From assembly GCA_964634325.1 (NCBI GenBank), contig CAZWJF010000011.1, positions 31,444 to 95,443 on the forward strand: 64,000 nucleotides of DNA, written 5' to 3'. Position 1 is the first letter of the stretch, and each line of letters opens with the position of its first letter. A program made the translations under genes and the position numbers. The DNA comes from JAJXWB01 sp964634325 (GTDB taxonomy: Bacteria > Pseudomonadota > Alphaproteobacteria > Rhizobiales > Beijerinckiaceae). Below, piece after piece: positions 1 to 7,688 of this stretch. The notes beneath the pieces are model-generated. The model ran no database searches. It was not told the origin of the DNA and saw only the letters and a list, made by a program, of their open reading frames with translations.

Positions 1-836
1 AGGACGCAGAGGGACGCCTGCGGGTCGCCGCCGCCTCGACCGTCGGCGACAAGGGTTACGAGCGCGCGCTGATGCTGATCGACGCCGGCGTCGACTGCAT
101 CGTCGTCGACACGGCGCACGGCCATTCGCAAAGCGTGCTCGATCAGGTCCAGCGCATCAAGCGCGTCTCCAACAAGGTCTCGATCGTCGCCGGCAATGTC
201 GCGACCAGCGAGGGGACGAAGGCGCTGATCGACGCCGGCGCCGACGCGATCAAGATCGGCATCGGGCCCGGTTCAATCTGCACCACGCGCATCGTGGCGG
301 GCGTCGGCGTGCCGCAGCTCACCGCGATCATGGACGCAGCGGAAGTAGCGCGGAAAGCCGACGTGCCCGTGATCGCGGACGGCGGCATCAAATATTCCGG
401 CGACCTCGCCAAGGCGATCGCAGCCGGCGCGGATTGCGTGATGGTCGGTTCGCTGCTCGCCGGTACGGACGAAAGCCCGGGCGAAGTGTTCCTCTATCAG
501 GGCCGCTCCTTCAAGGCCTACCGCGGCATGGGCTCGGTCGGCGCGATGGCGCGCGGCTCCGCCGACCGCTATTTCCAGCAGGACATCAAGGACCAGATGA
601 AACTCGTGCCCGAGGGCATCGAAGGACAGGTGCCCTATCGCGGCCCGGTCGGCCCGATCCTGCACCAGCTCGCCGGCGGTCTGCGCGCCGCCATGGGCTA
701 TGTCGGCGCGCCCTCGATCGGCGAATTCCAGCGGCGCGCGAGCTTCGTGCGGATCACCGGCGCGGGCCTGCGCGAAAGCCACGTGCACGACGTGACCATC
801 ACCCGTGAGAGCCCGAACTATCCGACGGGAGTGTGA
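1..836 (+). CDS. guaB: Inosine-5'-monophosphate dehydrogenase, 3' part (5' end off window)
   Basis: Converts IMP to XMP with NAD+, the committed step of GMP synthesis in the cytoplasm. The frame is open from the left edge, so only the C-terminal part (about 277 residues) of a usual ~490-residue protein is present. Visible landmarks are the catalytic-cysteine loop GPGSICTTR, the phosphate-binding stretch GGIKYSGD, the LLAGTDESPG segment, the flap region around GMGSVGAM and ADRYFQ, and the C-terminal YRGPVGPILHQLAGG. The gene ends in TGA four bases before the convergent thioesterase gene, with no obvious terminator. No internal damage is seen. The N-terminal CBS-pair region, if present, lies outside the window. 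Confidence 0.96.
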   Translation, partial: DAEGRLRVAAASTVGDKGYERALMLIDAGVDCIVVDTAHGHSQSVLDQVQRIKRVSNKVSIVAGNVATSEGTKALIDAGADAIKIGIGPGSICTTRIVAGVGVPQLTAIMDAAEVARKADVPVIADGGIKYSGDLAKAIAAGADCVMVGSLLAGTDESPGEVFLYQGRSFKAYRGMGSVGAMARGSADRYFQQDIKDQMKLVPEGIEGQVPYRGPVGPILHQLAGGLRAAMGYVGAPSIGEFQRRASFVRITGAGLRESHVHDVTITRESPNYPTGV

Positions 837-840
837 GGCG

Positions 841-1269
841 TCAGATCGACGCCGTAGCGACGAACATGTCGCGGAGCCGGTCCGGCACGCGCACCGTCTT
901 GTGCGTCGTCTGGTCCGTGTAGACCCATACGATCTCGCCCGTCGCGCGCAGATCGTCCGCGCCTTTCGCGAATATGGCGAGTTCGAAACGCAGGCTCGAA
1001 TTGCCGACGGCGCCGATGCGCACGCCGACCTCGATCTCCTCGTCGAAACGGATCGGCGCCTTGTACTCGACGAGCGATTTCACCGTGTGGAAATCAACGC
1101 CGGTGGCCTTCACCTCCGAAACATAGTCGTAGCCGAGCCAGCGGAAAAATTCGGTGATCGAGGTGTCGAAATAGGTCAGATAATGCGCATTGAAAACGAC
1201 GCTCTGCCCGTCGACCTCCGAATAGCGCACGCGGAAGGGAAAGAGGAAACGGAATCCGGAACGCTGCAT
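841..1269 (-). CDS. YbgC/FadM-type hot-dog acyl-CoA thioesterase
   Basis: A 142-residue single hot-dog-fold protein. The N-terminal pattern YSEVDGQSVVFNAHYLTYFD matches the 4HBT motif with its catalytic Asp followed by V-V-x-N-A-x-Y-L. Family members hydrolyse acyl-CoA or 4-hydroxybenzoyl-CoA thioesters; the substrate here is unknown. The ATG at 1269 gives the usual family length, starting a few residues before the first strand. In-frame starts exist upstream (1317 and 1386) but would add a basic tail not seen in the family. A possible 18-codon leader ORF with a strong Shine-Dalgarno ends just before this ATG (see 1278-1334), so translation may be coupled. Confidence 0.85.
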   Translation of the reverse strand: MQRSGFRFLFPFRVRYSEVDGQSVVFNAHYLTYFDTSITEFFRWLGYDYVSEVKATGVDFHTVKSLVEYKAPIRFDEEIEVGVRIGAVGNSSLRFELAIFAKGADDLRATGEIVWVYTDQTTHKTVRVPDRLRDMFVATASI

Positions 1270-1277
1270 CGGCGCTT

Positions 1278-1334
1278 TCACCCCGGTCTCTGATCGCTGA
1301 CGCGCAACTGGCCGCATCGTTCGCGCGGGTTCAT
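1278..1334 (-). CDS. Possible 18-codon leader peptide upstream of the thioesterase gene
   Basis: An ATG at 1334 is preceded by AGGGAG at six-base spacing (with GGAGG slightly further up). It reads 18 codons (MNPRERCGQLRVSDQRPG) to a TGA at 1280-1278, eight bases before the ATG of the thioesterase gene. The ribosome binding site is much better than the one in front of the thioesterase itself. It could be a translated leader that couples expression, or a remnant of an older N-terminus in another frame. No function can be assigned. Confidence 0.3.
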   Translation of the reverse strand: MNPRERCGQLRVSDQRPG

Positions 1335-1408
1335 CTTCTTCTCCCTCTTTCCTCCAGGCATTATTCCGGGTGGGCGGGGCCGACACAAGCGAGAGGCGTG
1401 CGAGCGAT

Positions 1409-1963
1409 ATGCGCAGCGAAAAAGAGAAGATGCTCGCAGGCGACTTCTATCGCGCCGACGATCCCGAACTGGTTCGCGACCTGGCCGCCGCACGCGCCTG
1501 GATGGATCGCTACAATCTTGCGCCGCGCCTCCGGGACGAGGAACGCGCCGCTCTGTTGCGCGAGCGACTGGGCGCGGTCGGATCGCGCGTGATCGTGCGC
1601 CCGCCGTTCCATTGCGATTACGGTTACAACATCCGTCTCGGCGACGGCGTGTTTCTGAACTACGATTGCGTCTTCCTCGACGTCGTCTCCATCGATGTCG
1701 GCGCTGGCGCGCAAATCGGACCCTGCGTTCAGGTCCTCGCCGCAGATCACCCACGGGACGCCGAGAAGCGGCGGGCGGGCCTCGAATACGGGAAGCCGAT
1801 CAAGATTGGCGCAAACGTTTGGATCGGCGGCGGCGCGATCATTCTGCCGGGTGTGACGATCGGCGACGACGCCATTGTCGGCGCTGGCGCCGTGGTGACG
1901 CGGGACGTGGCCGCAGGCGTCACGGTCGCCGGCAATCCCGCCCGGCCGATCCGGAGCGGCTAG
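1409..1963 (+). CDS. maa: Maltose O-acetyltransferase-like sugar acetyltransferase
   Basis: A 184-residue left-handed beta-helix acetyltransferase, close to the length of E. coli Maa. The N-terminus MRSEKEKMLAGDFYRADDPE is the Mac/Maa helical domain. It is followed by hexapeptide repeats (IRLGDGVFLNYDCVFLD, then IGANVWIGGGAIILPG and IGDDAIVGAGAVVTRDV) and the terminal GNPARPIR. The catalytic His lies in LAADHPRD. Family members transfer acetyl from acetyl-CoA to the 6-OH of sugars; the physiological substrate is usually unclear. The ATG at 1409 was chosen because it gives the standard N-terminus; the frame also opens 13 codons earlier. The gene is divergent from the thioesterase gene. Confidence 0.88.
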   Translation: MRSEKEKMLAGDFYRADDPELVRDLAAARAWMDRYNLAPRLRDEERAALLRERLGAVGSRVIVRPPFHCDYGYNIRLGDGVFLNYDCVFLDVVSIDVGAGAQIGPCVQVLAADHPRDAEKRRAGLEYGKPIKIGANVWIGGGAIILPGVTIGDDAIVGAGAVVTRDVAAGVTVAGNPARPIRSG

Positions 1964-2015
1964 CCAAGGCTGCGCTATCGCTTATCATGGCCACATCGAC
2001 TTCAAGCGAGGCGCC

Positions 2016-2438
2016 ATGTCCGTCCAGGCCGTCCTTCTTCCCGTCTTTGCGCTGGTCGCTCTGCTGTTCTTCCTGCTCGGCCGCATGGCGTTCACGCGCG
2101 TCGGCTCCATCAAGGCCGGCGAGGTCAAGATGAAGGATATCGCGCTGGGGCAGAACGCCTGGCCGACCACGATCGCGCAGACCAGCAACGCGTACGCCAA
2201 CAACCTCCAGTTGCCGTTGCTGTTCTACGCGCTCGTCGCCTTCGCCATGCTGACGAAGAAGGACGATCTGACCTTCGTCGTCATGTCCTGGCTGTTCGTC
2301 GCTTCGCGTTACGCGCACGCCTATGTGCACGTCACCTCGAACCACGTGCCGACGCGCTTCAACATGTTTGCGCTGGGCGTGCTCATTCTCGGACTGATGT
2401 GGGCGATCTTCGCCGTGCGCGTGCTAGCGGCGATCTAG
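2016..2438 (+). CDS. MAPEG-family membrane protein
   Basis: A 140-residue inner-membrane protein with about four hydrophobic segments (near residues 5-23, 63-83, 85-97 and 117-138). The arrangement fits MAPEG (membrane-associated proteins in eicosanoid and glutathione metabolism): a conserved polar stretch after helix 1 (IALGQNAWP, then TSNAYANNLQLPLLFYAL) and a second around SRYAHAYVHVTSN. Bacterial members may have glutathione transferase-like activity, but most are uncharacterised. The ATG at 2016 directly precedes the first membrane helix. It stands alone on this strand between the acetyltransferase and a convergent lipoprotein gene. Confidence 0.82.
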   Translation: MSVQAVLLPVFALVALLFFLLGRMAFTRVGSIKAGEVKMKDIALGQNAWPTTIAQTSNAYANNLQLPLLFYALVAFAMLTKKDDLTFVVMSWLFVASRYAHAYVHVTSNHVPTRFNMFALGVLILGLMWAIFAVRVLAAI

Positions 2439-2618
2439 CCGGTCGTACATACGCCCGCTTTCCAGATAGGTCTTGGCGTCCGCGCGGCGACGCGGCGGCG
2501 GTGGATAATATTCTTCGGCCGCCGGTTCGTAGCCGCGTTCGGCGAAGCGGTCGCTGGAGCAGCCGGAGGCGGCGAGCAGGAGCGCGACCGGCATAAAACT
2601 TCGAACGATACGGCGCAT
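2424..2618 (-). CDS. Small lipoprotein, hypothetical
   Basis: Sixty-four residues: MRRIVRSFMPVALLLAASGC is a lipoprotein signal peptide with a lipobox ending at Cys20. It is followed by a short acidic/proline-rich and then basic tail (YYPPPPRRR, then YLESGRMYDRLDRR). The ATG at 2618 has GAGGG seven bases upstream. The last 15 bases overlap the 3' end of the convergent MAPEG gene. No family is recognised. It is probably anchored to a membrane by its lipidated cysteine. Confidence 0.65.
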   Translation of the reverse strand: MRRIVRSFMPVALLLAASGCSSDRFAERGYEPAAEEYYPPPPRRRADAKTYLESGRMYDRLDRR

Positions 2619-2725
2619 GGCGAGCCCTCGATTGTCGCCGCACGGCGCGGCGACGCAAGGCTCGGCGCGCGCCATGGCGACGCGATGTTCGCTTTGCGGC
2701 CGAGTTGCGGCTTGCCAGCGCGTGG

Positions 2726-3586
2726 TTAATGCGAATGCGCGGTCAGGATGCGCGCGACTTCCGCCAGCGCCTCGTTGCGCTGCTCCATGGTGCGGCCGCA
2801 TTGCGTGAGATAGACGGCGATCAGCACTGGCTTGCCGCCGGGCGGCCAGGCGATCGCGATGTCGTTGGTCGTCCCATTGCCGCCTGCGCCCGTCTTGTCG
2901 CCGACCCGCCAGCCCTTCGGCAGACCGGCGCGCAGGCGCGTGTCGCCGGTCTGGTTGGCGACCAGCCAGCCGGCCAGCCGTTCGCGCGAGGACGCCGAAA
3001 GGGTATCGCCGAGCAGCAGCTTTTCGAGATCGCCGAGCATGGCGGCGGGCGAGGTCGTATCGCGTGGATCGCCAGGGCGCGCTTCGTTGAGTTCCGTCTC
3101 GATGCGATCGAGCCGCGTGACCTCGTCGCCGAGCGAGCGGGCGAAGCCTGTCAGACCCGCAGGCCCGCCGATGGCGGCGAGCATGAGATTACCGGCGGTA
3201 TTGTCGCTGAGCGTGACCGCCGCCTCGCAGATCTCGGCCAGCGTCATGCCTTCGCCCGCATGCTTTCCGGTCGCCGGCGAATAGGTCACGACATCGGCTT
3301 TCTCGTAGCGCACGCGGCGGTCGAGACTTTCACGACCTGCGTCGACCTCGGCGAGCACAGCCGCGGCGGCGAGAAATTTGAACGTGCTGGCAAGAGGAAA
3401 GCGCTCGCCGGCGCGATATTCGATTCGCGTCCCGCTCGCGAGGTCGCGCATGGCGACGCCGAGCCGCGCGCCGAGCGTCTTCTCGAGATCCGCCAGCGCC
3501 TCTTGCGGGTCGTGCGCCTCGGCAGGCCGCGCCATCAGAACGCCGGCCGCCAGCGCGCCGCCCACGAAGATCCGGCGGTCGATCAC
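2726..3586 (-). CDS. bla: Class A serine beta-lactamase, Tat-type signal
   Basis: A 286-residue periplasmic beta-lactamase that hydrolyses beta-lactam rings through an acyl-serine intermediate. All class A motifs are present: STFK (Ser67, Lys70), SDN (127-129), the omega-loop E163-T-E-L-N167 and KTG (231-233). The N-terminus MIDRRIFVGGALAAGVLMAR carries a twin-arginine pattern (RRxFxxG), suggesting Tat export. The start is a GTG at 3586 whose bases overlap the erpA stop (GTGA), so translation is probably coupled to erpA. The Tat arginines lie right after this GTG, which supports it. This looks like a chromosomal enzyme; the resistance spectrum cannot be read from sequence. Confidence 0.92.
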   Translation of the reverse strand: MIDRRIFVGGALAAGVLMARPAEAHDPQEALADLEKTLGARLGVAMRDLASGTRIEYRAGERFPLASTFKFLAAAAVLAEVDAGRESLDRRVRYEKADVVTYSPATGKHAGEGMTLAEICEAAVTLSDNTAGNLMLAAIGGPAGLTGFARSLGDEVTRLDRIETELNEARPGDPRDTTSPAAMLGDLEKLLLGDTLSASSRERLAGWLVANQTGDTRLRAGLPKGWRVGDKTGAGGNGTTNDIAIAWPPGGKPVLIAVYLTQCGRTMEQRNEALAEVARILTAHSH

Positions 3587-3930
3587 ATCGAGAAACTGGT
3601 CCCGCAGCCGCAGGAGGCGGTGGCGTTGGGATTGTCGATCTTGAAAGACTGACCGATCAGGTCATCGACGAAATCGATCTTGCAGCCCTTCATATATTCC
3701 AGGCTGATCGGGTCGATCAGGACGGTCGCGCCGTCGCGCTCCAGCGTCAGGTCGTCGTCGGCGCGTTCCGTCACGATGTCGAAAGCGTACTGAAATCCGG
3801 AGCAGCCGCCGCCGTTGACGGCGATTCGCAGGGCTGAGCCCGGCTGTTCGGATTTGAGAATTCTGGCCACCCGCGCAGCCGCGCGCTCGGTCAGGACGAC
3901 GTCCGGGGTCGCGATTTCCATTTCTTCCAT
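3583..3930 (-). CDS. erpA: Iron-sulfur cluster insertion protein ErpA (A-type carrier)
   Basis: A 115-residue A-type Fe-S carrier that hands [4Fe-4S] or [2Fe-2S] clusters to apoproteins. The three conserved cysteines are visible: Cys43 in NGGGCSGF and Cys107/Cys109 in the C-terminal SCGCGTSF. The start at 3930 (MEEMEIATPD) fits the family length; 3921 is an alternative. The longer open frame back to 4032 would overlap the divergent dgt gene. Its stop overlaps the beta-lactamase start by four bases. Divergence from dgt leaves about 100 bases for two promoters. Confidence 0.9.
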   Translation of the reverse strand: MEEMEIATPDVVLTERAAARVARILKSEQPGSALRIAVNGGGCSGFQYAFDIVTERADDDLTLERDGATVLIDPISLEYMKGCKIDFVDDLIGQSFKIDNPNATASCGCGTSFSM

Positions 3931-4030
3931 CCAGCTCGGGGTCAAGGTCCGGCTTGCGTCTGCACGCAGCGTCAAGATAAGTCGCGGGACGCCTGCTTTC
4001 AACGCCGCCCTTTTGACGGAAGCAAGACCC

Positions 4031-5245
4031 ATGCCCGATCTCGCCTCCTACGCCTGCGACGCCGCGCAGAGCCGGGGGCGGCTCGTGGACGAGCCCCGTT
4101 CGCCGACGCGTACGGAGTTTCAGCGCGACCGCGACAGGATCGTGCATTCCACCGGCTTCCGGCGGCTGGCGCACAAGACGCAGGTGTTCGTACCGCTCGG
4201 CGGCGACCATTTTCGCACCCGCCTGACCCACACGATCGAGGTGGCGCAGATCGCGCGCGCGCTGGCGCGCGGCCTTCGGCTGGACGAGGATCTCGCGGAA
4301 GGCGTGGCGCTCGCGCACGACCTCGGACATACGCCGTTCGGCCATGTCGGAGAGGACGCGCTCGACGCGCTGATGCGTCCCTACGGCGGATTCGACCACA
4401 ACGCCCAGGCGCTGCGTCTCGTCACGCGGCTCGAACGGCGTTATGCGCGGTTCGATGGTCTGAACCTGACATGGGAGACGCTGGAAGGGCTGGTCAAGCA
4501 CAACGGCCCGCTTCTGACCGCGGATGGCGCGCCGACGAAAAAATACGCGGCGCGCGGCGTGCCGAAGCCGATCCTCGATTTCGACGACGAATGCGCTGCA
4601 AAGATTGGCGCACTCGACCTGTCGACCCACGCGAACGCGGAAGCTCAGGCCGCGGCGATCGCCGACGACATCGCCTACGACGCGCACGACATCGACGACG
4701 GCTTGCGCGCAGGTTTGTTCGAACTCGACGAACTGCGGGCCGCCTCGCCGTTCGTCGACGGTCTGCTTCACGAGATCGAGGACGCCTATGGCGCGCTCGA
4801 ACGCGCACGCGTCATCCATGAGCTCGGACGACGCGTCATTACGCGCTTCATCGAGGATGCGCTCGCCGAGAGCGTGCGCCGTCTCTCGGACGCCGGCGCG
4901 CGCAATGCGGATGACGTGCGGCGCGCGGGCCGCGCGGTCGTCGCTTTTTCCGCGGCGATGGTCGAGGCCGACTCGTCGATCAAGAGGTTTCTGTTTGGAG
5001 CGATGTACCGGCACCCGGACGTGATGCGCGTACGCAAGAAAGCTTCCCAGATCATCGACGAGCTGTTTCCCCTCTTCCTCGGCGATCCCAAGGCGATGCC
5101 GCTCGAATGGGAGGGCGCCTTCAGGGGCGCTCAGGGCGAAGCGGCGCGGGCGCGCGTCGTCGGCGACTACATCGCCGGCATGACGGATCGATACGCGCTC
5201 GGCGAATATCGACGCCTAGTTGACGCAAGGATGGATCTGGCATGA
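4031..5245 (+). CDS. dgt: Deoxyguanosinetriphosphate triphosphohydrolase-like protein
   Basis: A 404-residue HD-domain dNTP triphosphohydrolase (type 2, short form), which splits dNTPs to deoxynucleosides and tripolyphosphate. The metal-binding HD motif is seen as His67 (TRLTHTIEVAQIAR) and His96-Asp97 (LAHDLGHTPFGH), with a further Asp in ADDIAYDAHDIDDG. The N-terminal SPTRTEFQRDRDRIVHSTGFRRL is typical of the family. The ATG at 4031 gives the standard N-terminus; the frame remains open further upstream but that overlaps erpA. The stop overlaps the next gene by four bases (ATGA). Confidence 0.93.
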   Translation: MPDLASYACDAAQSRGRLVDEPRSPTRTEFQRDRDRIVHSTGFRRLAHKTQVFVPLGGDHFRTRLTHTIEVAQIARALARGLRLDEDLAEGVALAHDLGHTPFGHVGEDALDALMRPYGGFDHNAQALRLVTRLERRYARFDGLNLTWETLEGLVKHNGPLLTADGAPTKKYAARGVPKPILDFDDECAAKIGALDLSTHANAEAQAAAIADDIAYDAHDIDDGLRAGLFELDELRAASPFVDGLLHEIEDAYGALERARVIHELGRRVITRFIEDALAESVRRLSDAGARNADDVRRAGRAVVAFSAAMVEADSSIKRFLFGAMYRHPDVMRVRKKASQIIDELFPLFLGDPKAMPLEWEGAFRGAQGEAARARVVGDYIAGMTDRYALGEYRRLVDARMDLA

Positions 5246-5598
5246 GCGCGCCCGCCCTGTCCGAACTGGTCGAAGGCCCGGACCTGCACGAACCGCGCCT
5301 CCTGCTGATCGACTACAATCCGCACGCGCGCCGGTTGGTCCTGCGCATCGAGACCGCGAGCGGCGCCGATACGGCCGCGCGGCGTGTTCGCACGCTCGTG
5401 TTCGACAGCCTTGTGGGCCTGCACTGCGATCCAGCCGATGCGCTCGCGCGACCCGAAATGGACGGGCCTTTCGAACTTCAGCGGCTCGACGCCAAAATGC
5501 GCAGGTCGGGCGAAGCCGAGGTCAACCTCGTCTTTCGACGGCTCGGACAGACGCAGGCCGTTAGCTTTCTGGCGCTCGACGCGCGCTGGCTCGACTGA
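5242..5598 (+). CDS. Hypothetical protein coupled to dgt
   Basis: A 118-residue soluble protein of unknown function. Its ATG overlaps the dgt stop (ATGA), indicating translational coupling. The sequence alternates predicted beta-strands (PRLLLIDYNPHARRLVLRIE, later EVNLVFRRLGQTQAVSFLALD) with no cysteine cluster, signal peptide or membrane segment. I do not recognise a domain. It is followed closely (8 bases) by a convergent MBL-fold hydrolase gene. Confidence 0.7.
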   Translation: MSAPALSELVEGPDLHEPRLLLIDYNPHARRLVLRIETASGADTAARRVRTLVFDSLVGLHCDPADALARPEMDGPFELQRLDAKMRRSGEAEVNLVFRRLGQTQAVSFLALDARWLD

Positions 5599-5606
5599 AA
5601 ACCGCG

Positions 5607-6863
5607 TCAGAGCGAATAACCGCCTGCCTTCTGCGCTTTCTCCTGACCGAGCGCGACGAGCGCCTCGTTCATTGCGCCGCGATAGATGCCCTGCGCCATG
5701 AGATTGCCGGTCGCAGCGAAGCGCTTTTCGTAGGCGTCGCGTTTCAACTCCAGAGCCCCGACGTCGGCGGGCGCCGCGCGGATCGCCCATTCCGCGACAT
5801 GGCACGCCAACTCAAGATCGCCGGCTGCGAGCAGCGCGCGCCCGCGCGCAACAAGCGCCGGGACGCCGCCTGCGAGAGCGGCGATTTCGGCCGCCTGCCG
5901 GGCGAGCGTCGCCGGGAAAAGATCGGCCGCGACCCCGTTCCACCAGCCGCCCCAGCGACGGATGAGATTGCGCACGATGAATTTCGGATGATCGTAGAGT
6001 TCATAGAGATAGGGCCGCGCGGCAAGTTCCGGGTCGGAGCTGACGGCGTGGAAAATTTCGTCGGGCGACTGGCCTGCATTGAGGCGCGGAAGCACCTGAT
6101 CGATGATGTGACGAAGATAACGCGCGGTTTCGGTCAGCACCTGCCGCACGGCGTCCCGTCCCCTGATCACGAGACCATGGCCGGGAAAGAGCCATTCAGC
6201 GCCAAGCCCCGCCATTTCCTCGAGAGCTTCGGCCCATTCGACGGGATAACGCTGCACCTTTTGCGGATTGCCGCAATTGGGCGAGCGCCAGACGATCAGA
6301 TCGCCGCAGAACAGGTACGAGCGCTCTGGAATCCAAACGTAGCAATGATCGTCCGTCTCGCCCTTGGCCGCGCGATAACGGATTTCGAGATCGCCCATGC
6401 GCTGCGCCAGCGAGTCGCGGAAGGCGATCGTCGGCCAGTCGTAATCGTTGGGAAAACGCAGCTTGTCGGAACCGAACTGGCGCTGATTGATCAGTTCGTT
6501 GTAGCCGTGCGTCAACGCATAGCGGCGGAAGCGCTCGGCGCAATTTTCCTGCGCAACGATGTTGCGGACGCCGCCCTCCGCCAGAAACGGCTTGCCGCCG
6601 AAGGCGTGATCGAGATGGCCGTGCGTATAGACAATCGTGTGGACGCGGTCGGCGCTCCAGCCGCGAACCGCCGTGTGGACGCTCGCTGCGCCGCGCGCCG
6701 TGCCTGGATCAATCAGCAGCAGACCGTCGTCCGTCTTCATCGCGTAAGTGTTCACGAACAGCGCATGCATGAAGACGCCGGGCGCGACTTCCTCCGCAGG
6801 ACCGCTGAAGCGGGGCTTCGCCCGCAACGGGTCCTCGGTCACCATTTCAGGCGTCTTGCTCAT
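5607..6863 (-). CDS. Metallo-beta-lactamase-fold hydrolase with alkyl-sulfatase-like C-terminal region
   Basis: A 418-residue protein. The MBL zinc motif is H81-G-H83-L-D85-H86 with a later DDHCYVW, FCGDL and PGHG. The C-terminal part, from about residue 290, is helical (QAAEIAALAGGVPALVARGR, then AGDLELACHVAEWAIRAAP). It resembles the dimerisation domain of class III alkyl sulfatases, so a sulfatase or related esterase role is likely but not certain. The ATG at 6863 has an excellent GGAGGAAAAC immediately upstream; the longer frame to 6914 lacks one. No signal peptide is evident. It appears monocistronic. Confidence 0.85.
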   Translation of the reverse strand: MSKTPEMVTEDPLRAKPRFSGPAEEVAPGVFMHALFVNTYAMKTDDGLLLIDPGTARGAASVHTAVRGWSADRVHTIVYTHGHLDHAFGGKPFLAEGGVRNIVAQENCAERFRRYALTHGYNELINQRQFGSDKLRFPNDYDWPTIAFRDSLAQRMGDLEIRYRAAKGETDDHCYVWIPERSYLFCGDLIVWRSPNCGNPQKVQRYPVEWAEALEEMAGLGAEWLFPGHGLVIRGRDAVRQVLTETARYLRHIIDQVLPRLNAGQSPDEIFHAVSSDPELAARPYLYELYDHPKFIVRNLIRRWGGWWNGVAADLFPATLARQAAEIAALAGGVPALVARGRALLAAGDLELACHVAEWAIRAAPADVGALELKRDAYEKRFAATGNLMAQGIYRGAMNEALVALGQEKAQKAGGYSL

Positions 6864-6965
6864 GTTTTCCTCCGACAAGACGTCTTCGCGTCTTCCGTCG
6901 GGACGGTACGACAAGCCTGACTGAGCGCCAAACGGGGACGCGCAAGGACGTCCTGCAAGGCCGGA

Positions 6966-7688
6966 CTATCTGTCCGCGCCGCGAAACCCTGTCGCCAGAA
7001 CGTAGAGTTCCGCAGAATCCTTGCGGCTCGACTCAGGCTTCACGTGGCGCACGGTCGCGAAATCGCGTTTGAGTCTGGCGAGCAACTCGTTCTCGGTGCC
7101 GCCTTGCAGCACCTTCGCCACGAAGAAGCCGCCCGGCGCCAAAACCTCCAGCGCGAATTCCGCCGCCATTTCCGCCAGCGCGACGATGCGCAGGTGATCC
7201 GTCTGGCGGTGGCCTGTCGCATTGGCCGCCATGTCGGATATCACGGCGTCGGCGGGGCCGCCGAGCAGCGCCTTCAGGCGCTCGGGCGCATCGGCGTCGT
7301 TGAAGTCCATCACCGTAAATTCGACGCCGGGAATAGGCTCGATCTCGAGCAGATCGATCCCGACGACGCGGCCCTTGCCCTCCTCGGATTTCACCTTCTT
7401 CGCCGCGACCTGCGACCAGCCGCCGGGCGCAGCGCCGAGATCGACCACGCGCATGCCGGGCTTGAGGAGATGGTAGCGCTCGTCCATCTCGATCAGCTTG
7501 AAGGCCGCGCGCGATCGCCAGCCTTCGCGCTTTGCGCGCGCCACATAGGGATCGTTGAGCTGCCGCTCCAGCCACAGCGTCGACGACAGCGTACGTTTGC
7601 GCGCGGTCTTCACCCGCGTCTTGAGCGACCCGCCCCGCGATTTCTCGCCCTTGCTCTGGCCGCCGGGACCTTGCCTGCCAGTCGTCAC
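6966..7688 (-). CDS. rlmE: 23S rRNA (uridine-2'-O-)-methyltransferase RlmE
   Basis: A 240-residue FtsJ/RrmJ-type enzyme, which methylates the 2'-O of U2552 in the 23S A-loop. The SAM-binding motif is VVDLGAAPGGWSQ. The K-D-K-E tetrad can be followed in SRAAFKLIEMDE, ISDMAANATGHRQ, FVAKVLQGG and KDSAELYVLA. The start is a GTG at 7688 with GGAGGGG upstream; it overlaps the stop of the upstream ppx gene by four bases (GTGA), so the two are coupled. The basic N-terminal extension (about residues 1-35, rich in Gly/Lys/Arg) is common in alphaproteobacterial RlmE. Confidence 0.93.
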   Translation of the reverse strand: MTTGRQGPGGQSKGEKSRGGSLKTRVKTARKRTLSSTLWLERQLNDPYVARAKREGWRSRAAFKLIEMDERYHLLKPGMRVVDLGAAPGGWSQVAAKKVKSEEGKGRVVGIDLLEIEPIPGVEFTVMDFNDADAPERLKALLGGPADAVISDMAANATGHRQTDHLRIVALAEMAAEFALEVLAPGGFFVAKVLQGGTENELLARLKRDFATVRHVKPESSRKDSAELYVLATGFRGADR

